From: Desertivirga xinjiangensis
Lineage (GTDB): Bacteria > Bacteroidota > Bacteroidia > Sphingobacteriales > Sphingobacteriaceae
Length of the DNA: 64,000 bases
Reading direction: 5' to 3'
Assembly (NCBI RefSeq): GCF_024436435.1
Contig: NZ_JAFMZP010000014.1
Location: 19,709-83,708, forward strand
The position numbers and the translations under genes were made by a program. The notes under the pieces were generated by a model. The model made no database searches. It was not told the DNA's origin and saw nothing but the letters and a program-made list of their open reading frames with translations. Below, in pieces: positions 48,459 through 56,912 of this stretch. Position 1 is the stretch's first letter. Each line of letters begins with the position of its first letter.

Positions 48459-49415
48459 TCACCTTAATATAAAATTCCTTAATTCGCTGCTTTCCCCTTC
48501 ATTTCCAGCCTCGTCTATAGCACTTACCTTCCAGTAGATACTGTCCTCAGGCTGTCCCCTGTTGAAGGTGTAACCTGTACCATTCACGATTAAAGGGAAG
48601 TCAGTATCAAATAAAGAGCTGGAATCACTTTTCAGTGCATACAACTTATATCTTTTAGCGGACGGAGTTGTATTCCATTGCAAGACGACAGGTAAGCTCC
48701 GTCTTTCTCCCTTAAGGGGTGTTTTTAAACTCACCCTGCCCGGTGGCGTAGTATCAAATCGGACAGAGTTGATGACAGACCACAAGGATTGCACTGTGTC
48801 GGCTTCTGCCCTCACCCTCCAATAGTAGACTTGATCACGGGTTAAGACCTCCATCATTTCAATATTTGAGGTGAGTTTGTTGACCAGCATTGCGCTTTCA
48901 TCAGCGAAGTTGTTGGTGTCAATTTGCAGTCGGTACTGGTCTGCACCAAATAGAGACATCCATCTAAATAAGATATTAGCCTGATTAGTTATGAGATGGT
49001 TTGCAGGCGCAGACAACATTACTCGTTGCTGCTCAATAGAGGAAAAATTGATGATAAATGACCTGGGTAGTGAGTAAGCGGTTTTGCTGCTCCCGTTTTC
49101 AGCACTGACTCTCCATTGATATTCACCGGGATCAAGTGTGAACGAAAATTTATTGGTATTAATTAAAGTATCCAGGATCAAAGCGTCCATAGTATCAAAG
49201 TCAGGACTAACAACCTGGAGCCGGTAAAACAGGGCATCATCAATTGGTTCCACCCAAAACATCACTGAATACTTATTGCTAATATAATTATCTGCGGGTG
49301 AAAGCAGCGCAACATCATGTTTGGCGATGGAGGGTTCAAAAATTTCCTTACAGGCGCTTGCCATGATTGCAAGTAAAACCGGTATAATCACCCATTGCAA
49401 CATATGTTTTCGCAT
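48459..49415 (-). CDS. Lipoprotein with three FnIII-like domains
   Basis: This 318-residue lipoprotein (lipobox MASAC, Cys22) has three repeated beta-sandwich units (each with a pattern like LLSPADNYISNKYSVMFW, then YRLQVV, then YQWRVSAENG; second unit LSAPANHLITN, YYWRVRAEAD; third unit LQWNTTPSAKRYKLYALKSD, YWKVSAIDEAGNEG). It is likely an outer-membrane accessory factor. A pilotin role for the secretin is possible by position but unproved. Confidence 0.7.
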   Translation of the reverse strand: MRKHMLQWVIIPVLLAIMASACKEIFEPSIAKHDVALLSPADNYISNKYSVMFWVEPIDDALFYRLQVVSPDFDTMDALILDTLINTNKFSFTLDPGEYQWRVSAENGSSKTAYSLPRSFIINFSSIEQQRVMLSAPANHLITNQANILFRWMSLFGADQYRLQIDTNNFADESAMLVNKLTSNIEMMEVLTRDQVYYWRVRAEADTVQSLWSVINSVRFDTTPPGRVSLKTPLKGERRSLPVVLQWNTTPSAKRYKLYALKSDSSSLFDTDFPLIVNGTGYTFNRGQPEDSIYWKVSAIDEAGNEGESSELRNFILR

Positions 49416-49417
49416 CC

Positions 49418-50788
49418 TTACTTATTTATTTGTATCCCGGAGTAGGCATTAAGGTTTCGGCTGAGCAATTGTCTGATATCAACAACCAGATCCTCCGTCT
49501 TCAAAGCGGTGTTTTCGTAAATCTTTGCTAATTGAGCCTTTCTATCGAAAATATACCATTGATTGCCGTGATGATTTACCATGCCTTTGCCATAATTGAC
49601 AAGTACTCCTAAGTCTTTAATCAAGCCAGGATAAAGCTTACTATTGATGGAAATAAACTTGAAATGCTCATCAAAAACAGCGCCCCGCCCTTCACCATAA
49701 CTTCTGAGGGCTGCAGGCCCGTCGAACTCAGGATCAAATGTAATGGCGATCAATGTGACCTGATCAGAAAGGCCTTCTTTTACAAGAATTTGTTTTAGCG
49801 CAGCTATGTTTTGTACTGTAGAAGAACATTTATTAGGATTATCACACCTTGTATAAAAAAAAGTAAAAAGGAATGGCTTACCAACAATATTCTTTAACTC
49901 AAATACTCTCCCATTTTGGTCAATAGCCTTAAAATTTCTGATCTGCCGTCCTTGTCTCGAATCTCCGGCACTAAATCCATTCTGATTGACGGATAAAGGA
50001 TTAGTACAGCAAACAGCGACATTGCTGCCCAGGATGGTAGGCTGGAGACCATTGCCGGAAGTAATTTTTTCAATCGCAGACTTTGCTTTTAAGATCAGAA
50101 GGTGATCACTTGAGAAAAAACGTCCTTTTTCGGCTTCGGCAATTTCCTTTAATGCCGGCACTGCCAGCTGCGGGGCGGAAGCACCGATTTTAGACAATGC
50201 TTCAATAGCTTCGAAACGTGCACTGGTCAGTTTTTTGAGCGGCCATGAATAGCCATAAGTGTCCAAATCCACATAATCATCCTTATACCTTTCATCAAGG
50301 TACTTGATTAGAAGAGGAACAAAAGCAGCTTGTGCATCGCCCTGAACTTTCCCCGCCCCCCGGGCTGCTGCGGCAACCATGTAAGGATGATAACCATAAA
50401 GAAGTTCAGCCTTCAAAATGGGGATCACTCTCTCGTTTATTCCGATCTTGCTAAGCGATGCAAGCATGTATCCCCTTAAACGCTCTACTTCCTTAGGACC
50501 ACGTCCCTGATAGAGCGGATCGTTTTCCCTCAGCCTCCGGGCAATCAGATTAATCAATTCGGAAGAGGAATTCGGGTAACTTTTGAACTTTTCAATGCAA
50601 GCAACTATCGTCTCAGCATTAGTATCTCCTTGAGCCAGTTTAAAGGCCTTAAGTGCTGAGTTTACACCACCCTCGTCGCCCGAAAAAGTCGTATTCGTAC
50701 GGAAAGTGGCATAACTATGTTGGTAACAAACCCAAAAGACAGTTACTGATACTAGTTTAACAATCCTGAAGCCTCCAAACAATTTCAT
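49418..50788 (-). CDS. HEAT-repeat / SCO1-SenC fusion protein
   Basis: This 456-residue exported protein has a signal peptide (about 1-28) and alpha-helical HEAT-like repeats (about 45-245). A linker with Cys260-Cys261 leads to a thioredoxin-fold SCO domain (about 275-450). The SCO metal motif is FYTRCDNPNKC with Cys315 and Cys321, spaced Cx5C instead of the canonical Cx3C, plus His406/His407 in MVNHHGNQWYIFD. SCO proteins deliver copper or reduce metal sites. With a tyrosinase two genes away, a copper-loading role is inferred. Confidence 0.82.
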   Translation of the reverse strand: MKLFGGFRIVKLVSVTVFWVCYQHSYATFRTNTTFSGDEGGVNSALKAFKLAQGDTNAETIVACIEKFKSYPNSSSELINLIARRLRENDPLYQGRGPKEVERLRGYMLASLSKIGINERVIPILKAELLYGYHPYMVAAAARGAGKVQGDAQAAFVPLLIKYLDERYKDDYVDLDTYGYSWPLKKLTSARFEAIEALSKIGASAPQLAVPALKEIAEAEKGRFFSSDHLLILKAKSAIEKITSGNGLQPTILGSNVAVCCTNPLSVNQNGFSAGDSRQGRQIRNFKAIDQNGRVFELKNIVGKPFLFTFFYTRCDNPNKCSSTVQNIAALKQILVKEGLSDQVTLIAITFDPEFDGPAALRSYGEGRGAVFDEHFKFISINSKLYPGLIKDLGVLVNYGKGMVNHHGNQWYIFDRKAQLAKIYENTALKTEDLVVDIRQLLSRNLNAYSGIQINK

Positions 50789-50791
50789 AAC

Positions 50792-51844
50792 CTATAACTT
50801 TGGTTTTACATTTCGTAAATATGAACCGCTCGCCCTCCTGATAGCTTCAGAAGGATTAGATTTAAGCCTCTCGACGTTTCTGTCAAATGCGTCAGGGGCT
50901 TTCCTTTTTGACCGTTCAATGTTCGATTGACGCCGAAATGTTTCCATGACGATAGCCGACACGCGGAGGTTCTCGGGCTCTGTTTGGTCAACGATCATGC
51001 TTTGAACCTGAGCGGCAAATTCTTGCGGATAGTTCGCGTTTACCGTTGACAGAACTACCTGCCTGAGGTCTGCACTTTGCTTTTTATCTTTCAATAGATC
51101 CATAAGAGTTTTTTTTGCAGGAGCATAGTTTCCACAAAGGATTATCGCTTCAATTTTTGATTCCTGATTTGGTGGATTTTGGAAGATTCTATAAACAGCA
51201 GGGAGATAATCTCCTTTTGGATATAAAGCCAGAAGCCGTAATATTTCAACAGTAGGAAGCAAGTTCGTTTTATTTGCATTCAACTGCTCTATCAGCAGGT
51301 TCTGAGCGAAACTGTCCCCATGATCCATCAGAAAACCAAACGCAAATTGCCGAAACGATAACTCCGGATCTGTGACCACGGTACGTAAAGCGGCTATCAG
51401 CTGCTGCCTTTTTGTAAACATGGCAAAATCCGAGAATCTTAAACCTATAATAGTATTGAGCGTCTCATTCCTAAGTGCTTTAGGCGTTTTGGGATCCTGA
51501 ATCCATTTGAGCACACTGTTTGAAAGCGCTTCATCCCGGGAGACCTCAGCAACTAACTTACTTAATGCGACAGCCCTTAGCTGGGGGTCTTCCTTATCGT
51601 TCAGTAAAATTGCCTTTGCTTTCGCAATCTGCTGCGGGTCATAGATAAATGGATAATTCTGCATGGCGAGCAGCCGCGTTTGCAAATTCCCTTTCGGGTT
51701 TAAAAATACTTCGGTTGCCTTTAAAGCCGCCGCTTTAAAAGACTCCACTTCCCTGACTAACTGTTCCCTGGTTACATTTTGGCCCAGGCTCAAAAAACTT
51801 ATAAACTGCAGCCAGGCCAGTATAGATATTCGCAATGTTTTCAT
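50792..51844 (-). CDS. Exported HEAT-repeat protein
   Basis: The protein is 350 residues from the ATG at 51844, which gives a signal peptide (MKTLRISILAWLQFISFLSLG); a start at 51889 would overlap the tyrosinase gene. The rest is helical HEAT-like repeats (AKAILLNDKEDPQLRAVALS, LKWIQDPKTPKALRNETLNT, LRVSAIVMETFRRQ). It resembles the helical half of the next gene, so the two may be paralogous. Function unknown; a scaffold for the copper enzyme is a guess. Confidence 0.7.
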   Translation of the reverse strand: MKTLRISILAWLQFISFLSLGQNVTREQLVREVESFKAAALKATEVFLNPKGNLQTRLLAMQNYPFIYDPQQIAKAKAILLNDKEDPQLRAVALSKLVAEVSRDEALSNSVLKWIQDPKTPKALRNETLNTIIGLRFSDFAMFTKRQQLIAALRTVVTDPELSFRQFAFGFLMDHGDSFAQNLLIEQLNANKTNLLPTVEILRLLALYPKGDYLPAVYRIFQNPPNQESKIEAIILCGNYAPAKKTLMDLLKDKKQSADLRQVVLSTVNANYPQEFAAQVQSMIVDQTEPENLRVSAIVMETFRRQSNIERSKRKAPDAFDRNVERLKSNPSEAIRRASGSYLRNVKPKL

Positions 51845-51869
51845 GATAGAGTATTTAATGGCGATAAAC

Positions 51870-53921
51870 TTATTGAAACGGAACATCATCGTAACAAAAA
51901 CCCATTCCGCTGTTCACCACTGATACAAAACGATCCGTCCTGTAATCAATCATATTAAGAGGCCTTGGAACATGGTTAGGGGCCGAAATTGACAGAGCTT
52001 CCGGAAGCGGGCCGCCCGGTGCAGTTGTAGGGCGATCTCCCATCAAAACTGTACCAGTTCCAGTATATGTACCAGTAACACCGTTCCATGGCCACATCGT
52101 GTCATTCAAATAATGTCCAATATGTATCGATCCTGATCCGGCAAACGCTCCATGCGGATAGAAAGTTTGGGTGCTTTGAGCATCAAAACGATTATTTATC
52201 CACTGCCATCGGGCCCAAAGGCGGTCTACGTTACCATGAATCAAAAAGAATAAGGGATCCCTTACCGAAGTTCCCACTCCTTTGAGCCAATCGCCCACAA
52301 CCATACCGGTAACATTGTGTGCATGGCCATGCGGATTATGCTCCATTGCCCGAAATGAAGTATAATTTGTACCCAAGGCTAGAGTTGCAGTTTCATTTAT
52401 CCAGCTTGACTTTGTAGCGGGTGGAGCTTGATTGTTAGCAAACGCGGTTGTTCGCCTTATTCCAGGACCTCCTGTCATATTCCAGGCAATTAATGGATCA
52501 GTGGCATTAAAATCTGCAAATGCATCAGATGAAACCGTTGGTTTGGATCCCATAAAATCGCGGGAAAATACGTTTGGTGCCGCCAGGTCAAATCTCCAGT
52601 ATAATAGCGCAACACTAGGATCAACGGTTTGGAGTCGTCGTTCAAAACCGAGTATAAAAGCCCGGTGCCAGGTTAAGAAGCCTGGCCCTCCATGCGCTTC
52701 AGGACTCGCCGCCTCTATATGAGCCTCGTCCAATACTTTATACCCATTGAATGTATTATTTAAGATAGTTAAGGCATTGAGAAAGCGTTGACGTTCTTCA
52801 ACTGCTATATTATTAGCATTCTTACGCACCCTAACCATCAAAGGCTCACGGGTTAATACTAAACCATCAGCAAGAACGATAGATGTATCAATTACTACCG
52901 GCCCGGAACCTCCTTCACCAGGGATGATCTTTTTGTGAACGGTGATTGTAGTATCTCTTACTTTTACAACGGTTCCCTTGATTTGTATTTCAGTTATAGA
53001 ATCAGACAAGATATGTTCCGACCTTGAAACGGCAGATGTAATTAGGGTGTCGCGAAGCGAGACAACTGTATCTCTTACGAAAACCGTTGTGCTTCCTCCT
53101 CCTGGCAAAATAACAGTATCCTGAACCACAACTGTTTGAGTGCCGGCTTTAATCACTTCAATTATTGCATCTTTATCCCTTAAGCTGGGGCTACCGTATC
53201 TTCCGGCTATAAAAAAGTCGACCCAGGTACCAGTATTTGGAAGTGACAAATTGAGTGTAGTTTCAGTTGGCGCTGTATTATACGCCAGAGTATTGTTAGC
53301 AAAGTTGACACTGGCTGTTGAACCTGCCATATTTCTTAGAGTCACGTCAACAGCAGATGAAAAGCTATGATAATTTGCCAGTCTGATGCGGCATGCTGCA
53401 GGGGACCAGGTGACATAATCGTCCAGGGTTGAAACAGAATTTATTTGCAGCTCGATCTCCGGAAGACTTTCAGGGATTGGCTTCGTTTCTACTATCATCA
53501 ATCCTTTTCTGCCCAGGACAATAGCGTTATGCGAGGGCCGGTTATCAATTATCTCTATAATTGCATCCTTGTCTCTAACACTGTTGAAGCCCGGCGAATT
53601 TTTGATATAAAAAGGTGTACTACTATTATCTCGATTTACAACTAAACTTAACTCAGAACTTCCTGCCCCTAAGCTGTCCGCCGAAAACAGAACCTGGCCT
53701 CCGGTGGCAAAGGGAATATTTCTTAATGTGACCGGAATATCATTGGTAAAACTGACACCGTTATTTAAGCGGATATTACAGGGAACATAGGTCGTGTTTA
53801 CATAATCGTCTTTTGCCGTCGCTGTTTCATTGATCCTGATCTCCAGAACAGGTATTACCTGTGCATAACTGGAAATAGTAAGACAAAAGAGGGCAAGCAA
53901 AATAAACATGCGCTTTTTCAT
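51870..53921 (-). CDS. Secreted tyrosinase-family copper enzyme
   Basis: This 683-residue protein has a signal peptide (about 1-20) and two related beta-domains (about 22-127 and 152-258, each with DDYV, IRL, VTLRN and RDKDAIIE motifs). A spacer rich in V-x-DT words (260-350) leads to a tyrosinase core (about 360-660). The CuA histidines are His401, His410 and His419 (AHGGPGFLTWHRAF), the CuB histidines His531, His535 and His562 (NPHGHAHN, DPLFFLIHGNVDRLWARWQ). It could oxidise phenols with O2. No T9SS sorting domain is seen at the C-terminus (FCYDDVPFQ). It heads the secretion operon. Confidence 0.88.
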   Translation of the reverse strand: MKKRMFILLALFCLTISSYAQVIPVLEIRINETATAKDDYVNTTYVPCNIRLNNGVSFTNDIPVTLRNIPFATGGQVLFSADSLGAGSSELSLVVNRDNSSTPFYIKNSPGFNSVRDKDAIIEIIDNRPSHNAIVLGRKGLMIVETKPIPESLPEIELQINSVSTLDDYVTWSPAACRIRLANYHSFSSAVDVTLRNMAGSTASVNFANNTLAYNTAPTETTLNLSLPNTGTWVDFFIAGRYGSPSLRDKDAIIEVIKAGTQTVVVQDTVILPGGGSTTVFVRDTVVSLRDTLITSAVSRSEHILSDSITEIQIKGTVVKVRDTTITVHKKIIPGEGGSGPVVIDTSIVLADGLVLTREPLMVRVRKNANNIAVEERQRFLNALTILNNTFNGYKVLDEAHIEAASPEAHGGPGFLTWHRAFILGFERRLQTVDPSVALLYWRFDLAAPNVFSRDFMGSKPTVSSDAFADFNATDPLIAWNMTGGPGIRRTTAFANNQAPPATKSSWINETATLALGTNYTSFRAMEHNPHGHAHNVTGMVVGDWLKGVGTSVRDPLFFLIHGNVDRLWARWQWINNRFDAQSTQTFYPHGAFAGSGSIHIGHYLNDTMWPWNGVTGTYTGTGTVLMGDRPTTAPGGPLPEALSISAPNHVPRPLNMIDYRTDRFVSVVNSGMGFCYDDVPFQ

Positions 53922-54184
53922 GATCTTAATTAATGTTATTCATAGATGGAAAATTAGATAGAGAGATGGTGTTCGGAGGGTTATGTATTCATAGCTGTAT
54001 AGATTAATTACCAGTAAAATTATAGACTAGGAGCAGCTAAAAACGAATCTTTTTACAAACTGCTCAAGCGGTTTCTCACCTTTTACTGTTTGTTATACGA
54101 TTTAAAGAAGGGATGGTGAAAGAGCTGGAATGGACGGTGACGATTAATGCAACTTCGCTATGGTCAGTTAGCGCTTGACAGAAC

Positions 54185-54646
54185 TCAACGGCTTAGGTAT
54201 TTCATATTATATAGGTCAAATCCAATTGCCCAATAATCTTTTATTATACCCTGCAATTGAAAACCGTGTTTTTCATAAAACTTGTACGCTTGTTGAGAAG
54301 TTCTTACAGTTATTTCCCGAACTGAGCTGAACTCCTTTAACTTTTTAATTCTGTACTTCAACAATGTGCTTCCAAATGATCTTTTTTGAAAATCCGGATG
54401 TAAAAGATCCCAGCTTATCTTTCCTTTTGAGTAGTCGCCCGAAAAATTAAATCCCCCACTTCCAATAACCTGCCGGTCAAGTTCAATGACATAGTAATAT
54501 TCGATTTCATTTTCAAGATAGTAGAGGAGATCGCCTTCTTCATTGGGCGAAAAGAATTGAGGCGTGTTGAATCTTAGCAAATCGAGAACCCGTTCTTTAT
54601 CCTGGTAGGTATACGCCCTGATGATCACTTCGCTTTTCTCTGTCAT
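54185..54646 (-). CDS. GNAT-family N-acetyltransferase
   Basis: This 153-residue protein has a GNAT fold: substrate strand YYYVIELDRQVIGSGGFNFS, acetyl-CoA motif A LLHPDFQKRSFGSTLLKYRI (Q/R-x-x-G-x-G/A type) and terminal AYKFYEKHGFQLQGI. The acceptor is unknown. It is transcribed toward the tyrosinase operon but separated from it by 263 bases in which no gene is seen. Confidence 0.85.
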   Translation of the reverse strand: MTEKSEVIIRAYTYQDKERVLDLLRFNTPQFFSPNEEGDLLYYLENEIEYYYVIELDRQVIGSGGFNFSGDYSKGKISWDLLHPDFQKRSFGSTLLKYRIKKLKEFSSVREITVRTSQQAYKFYEKHGFQLQGIIKDYWAIGFDLYNMKYLSR

Positions 54647-54712
54647 ATAGCTAAAAACCCTAAGATCTGGTTTTCTTCTATTGCTAAGATCTTATGATTC
54701 ATGGATTGTTAA

Positions 54713-54777
54713 GCACACGCGGCGCGCGCTAGCCGAGGTTCTCAAAGCGCTCGCTGGTGCACGCGTGCCGCGTGTGC
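54713..54777. repeat. GC-rich imperfect palindrome after lutC
   Basis: This 65-base segment is far richer in GC than its surroundings. Its ends pair (GCACACGCGGC at 54713-54723 with GCCGCGTGTGC at 54767-54777), and an inner section (CTAGCCGAG and CTCGCTGG) continues the imperfect stem around GTTCTCAAAGC. No T tract follows, so it is not a simple terminator; it looks like a dispersed repeat. Confidence 0.65.
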
Positions 54778-54844
54778 CAAAAAACTTACTTTTTAGCTCC
54801 TCCTCGCAAAGCGACATCTTTAAGCCAGCCAAGAAGAATTAATT

Positions 54845-55426
54845 TTACCCTACAATAAACACCCGCAAACTTCTGGGACCATGTGCTCCCAATACCAGCG
54901 ACTGTTCAATATCTGCAGTTTTGGAAGGGCCGGCAATAAATACCCCGTAACCATAGTTAATTTCACCGATCAGGCTGTAGGCTTGCTGCAGCGTTGGCAC
55001 GATCCGCTCCCGGTTTATCAGAATTGCCAGGTGCTGGCAGATAAACGGAATTACCCGCTGGGAGACATTGCCTTCGGGTACCCACAAGGCACTGTTTTCT
55101 GAAACTCCTATTTCTGCCCTGACAATAGCCAGTTCCACATCGGCAAAAGAATGCGGATCTATACCCGCTTCAATCCCTTCGGCCATATCGGCAAAGTCCT
55201 CCAGCGGACTCACTATCCGCTGAGACGGCTCAAACGAAGCGGCTAGTAATTCCTTCACTTCAGCAGTCCCCCCTACTTCATACACCTTAGCTCCTATTCC
55301 TTCGGCCACCCGCCTGTATTCTTCGATCAATCCTTCCTCCCGTACCGGAATAATCACATCAGGCAAAGGCTGCAGATCCGGCTTATTGGCTCTCACCGCA
55401 GCTAATATTTTTTCTCGGCTACTCAT
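54845..55426 (-). CDS. lutC: Lactate utilization protein LutC
   Basis: This 193-residue LUD-domain protein (MSSREKILAAVRANKPD, then ADVELAIVRAEIGVSENSAL, then PSKTADIEQSLVLGAHGPRS) is the third subunit of the iron-sulfur L-lactate oxidation complex. It acts with LutA and LutB to oxidise L-lactate to pyruvate. It is last in the rha-lut operon, after an 82-base repeat-bearing gap. Confidence 0.93.
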   Translation of the reverse strand: MSSREKILAAVRANKPDLQPLPDVIIPVREEGLIEEYRRVAEGIGAKVYEVGGTAEVKELLAASFEPSQRIVSPLEDFADMAEGIEAGIDPHSFADVELAIVRAEIGVSENSALWVPEGNVSQRVIPFICQHLAILINRERIVPTLQQAYSLIGEINYGYGVFIAGPSKTADIEQSLVLGAHGPRSLRVFIVG

Positions 55427-55440
55427 TTTATAAACATTAT

Positions 55441-55500
55441 ATAAGTTGTAAGTTATATGCTGTAAGTCTGCATCCTGAACTTATAACTTACTACTTACTA
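55441..55500. repeat. Inverted tandem-word repeat in the lutB-lutC gap
   Basis: AAGTTGTAAGTTATA (55443-55457) faces TATAACTTACTACTT (55482-55496), 14 of 15 complementary, with further degenerate copies of TAAGT/ACTTA words on each side. It shares 13 identical bases with the gspG-peptidase gap repeat. Confidence 0.75.
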
Positions 55501-55508
55501 CTTAAAAC

Positions 55509-56912
55509 CTATCTTCTCTCCCTCTTGTACCATTCTCTGAACGATTCCTTCGGTGGCTTAGGCATCTCCCGCTCCTTATACCAGGGATTCAGCTTATTGC
55601 TTACTACAAAGGGCAGGTATTTCATCACCACACGGCCTGCTTTGCCTGCAAATGCAAAGAACCTCGGCATGGCAAAGGTGAAGGCCATCACTTTCATTCC
55701 CATGGCTTTTACCGGACTTACATGCCCTTCTTTTACCAGAACCTGCCGCCATTTATACAGCTGGTCATGAATATCGATCTTCACCGGGCAAACATTGCTG
55801 CAGGAGCCGCAAAGGGTCGAAGCAAAGGGAAGATCCGCATAAGCTTTCATATCCAGGTTCGGAGCCAGGATCGATCCGATAGGGCCCGCTATAGCATTAT
55901 GATAGCTATGCCCACCGCTGCGCCGGTAAACCGGACAGGTGTTCATGCAGGCCCCGCAGCGGATGCATTTCAGGGAGTTGCGAAAATCTTCACGACCCAG
56001 CTGAACCGTCCGGCCGTTATCTACCAGGATGATATGCATTTCCTGGCCCGCTCTTGGTTTCCTGAAGTGACTTGAATAGGTAGTAATAGGCTGACCGGTA
56101 GCGCTCCTGGCCAGCAGGCGCAGGAAAATACCCAGGTCCTTCCTCCGCGGAATGATCTTCTCTATACCCATACTGGCGATATGTACATCCGCCAGGTGGG
56201 ACCCCATATCCGCATTTCCCTCATTGGTACACACCACAAACTCACCCGTTTCGGCTACTGCGAAGTTTACACCCGTTAGCGCCAGGCGACGCGTTAAAAA
56301 AGACTCGCGAAGGTGCTGACGGGCAGCCTCGGTCAGTACCTGGGGATCAGACTCGCCCGCAGCTGTACCCAGATGCGTATGGAACAGTTCCCCAATCTCT
56401 TCTTTCTTCTTATGGATACAGGGCAGTACAATATGACTTGGTGGTTCTTCAGCCAGCTGCACAATACGCTCGCCTAAGTCAGTATCGATAACCTCTACCC
56501 CATGTTCTTTTAAATATTCATTCAGGTGGCATTCTTCGGTTAACATGGATTTGCTTTTCACCATCCTGTTAATCTCATGCTTCTTTAAGATCGAATGAAC
56601 GATCTGGTTATGTTCCCTGGCATCGGCTGCCCAGTGCACCGTAACTCCGTTGATCAGAGCCTGCTCCTCAAACTGCTGCAGGTAAGTATCCAGGTCAGAC
56701 AGTACATTATGTTTGATCTGGGAGGCTGTTTCCCTCAGCAGCTCCCACTCGGGAAGGCTATGGGCTGCTTTATCGCGTTTGCTGCGCACAAACCACAAGG
56801 TTTCGTCGTGCCAGTTAACCCGCTGCTCATCCCGGTTGAAGATATCAGCCAGCCCCGAATGTTCGGCCAAACCCTTATGTTGTTGTTGTGTTTCTTCTTT
56901 AACCATACTCAA
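55509..56912 (-). CDS. lutB: Lactate utilization iron-sulfur protein LutB
   Basis: This 467-residue protein has an N-terminal LUD domain (GVNFAVAETGEFVVCTNEGN) and a C-terminal ferredoxin-like region with two cluster motifs, CIRCGACMNTCPVY (around 315) and CGSCSNVCPVKIDIH (around 370). The extra basic C-terminal tail is typical of LutB. It starts the base after the lutA stop, showing tight coupling. Confidence 0.95.
   Translation of the reverse strand: MSMVKEETQQQHKGLAEHSGLADIFNRDEQRVNWHDETLWFVRSKRDKAAHSLPEWELLRETASQIKHNVLSDLDTYLQQFEEQALINGVTVHWAADAREHNQIVHSILKKHEINRMVKSKSMLTEECHLNEYLKEHGVEVIDTDLGERIVQLAEEPPSHIVLPCIHKKKEEIGELFHTHLGTAAGESDPQVLTEAARQHLRESFLTRRLALTGVNFAVAETGEFVVCTNEGNADMGSHLADVHIASMGIEKIIPRRKDLGIFLRLLARSATGQPITTYSSHFRKPRAGQEMHIILVDNGRTVQLGREDFRNSLKCIRCGACMNTCPVYRRSGGHSYHNAIAGPIGSILAPNLDMKAYADLPFASTLCGSCSNVCPVKIDIHDQLYKWRQVLVKEGHVSPVKAMGMKVMAFTFAMPRFFAFAGKAGRVVMKYLPFVVSNKLNPWYKEREMPKPPKESFREWYKRERR

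Noticed and set aside
52900..53160. Repeat array in the tyrosinase spacer as a CRISPR-like or tandem DNA repeat
   Set aside because: The repetition is at the amino-acid level (V-x-DT words) within an intact reading frame; the DNA copies are not identical or evenly spaced.
37799..53921. Type IV pilus or Tad pilus locus
   Set aside because: No PilT retraction ATPase, no TadA/RcpA set; four pseudopilin-like genes, GspL/M-like genes and a soluble enzyme cargo fit T2SS better, although low identities leave some doubt.
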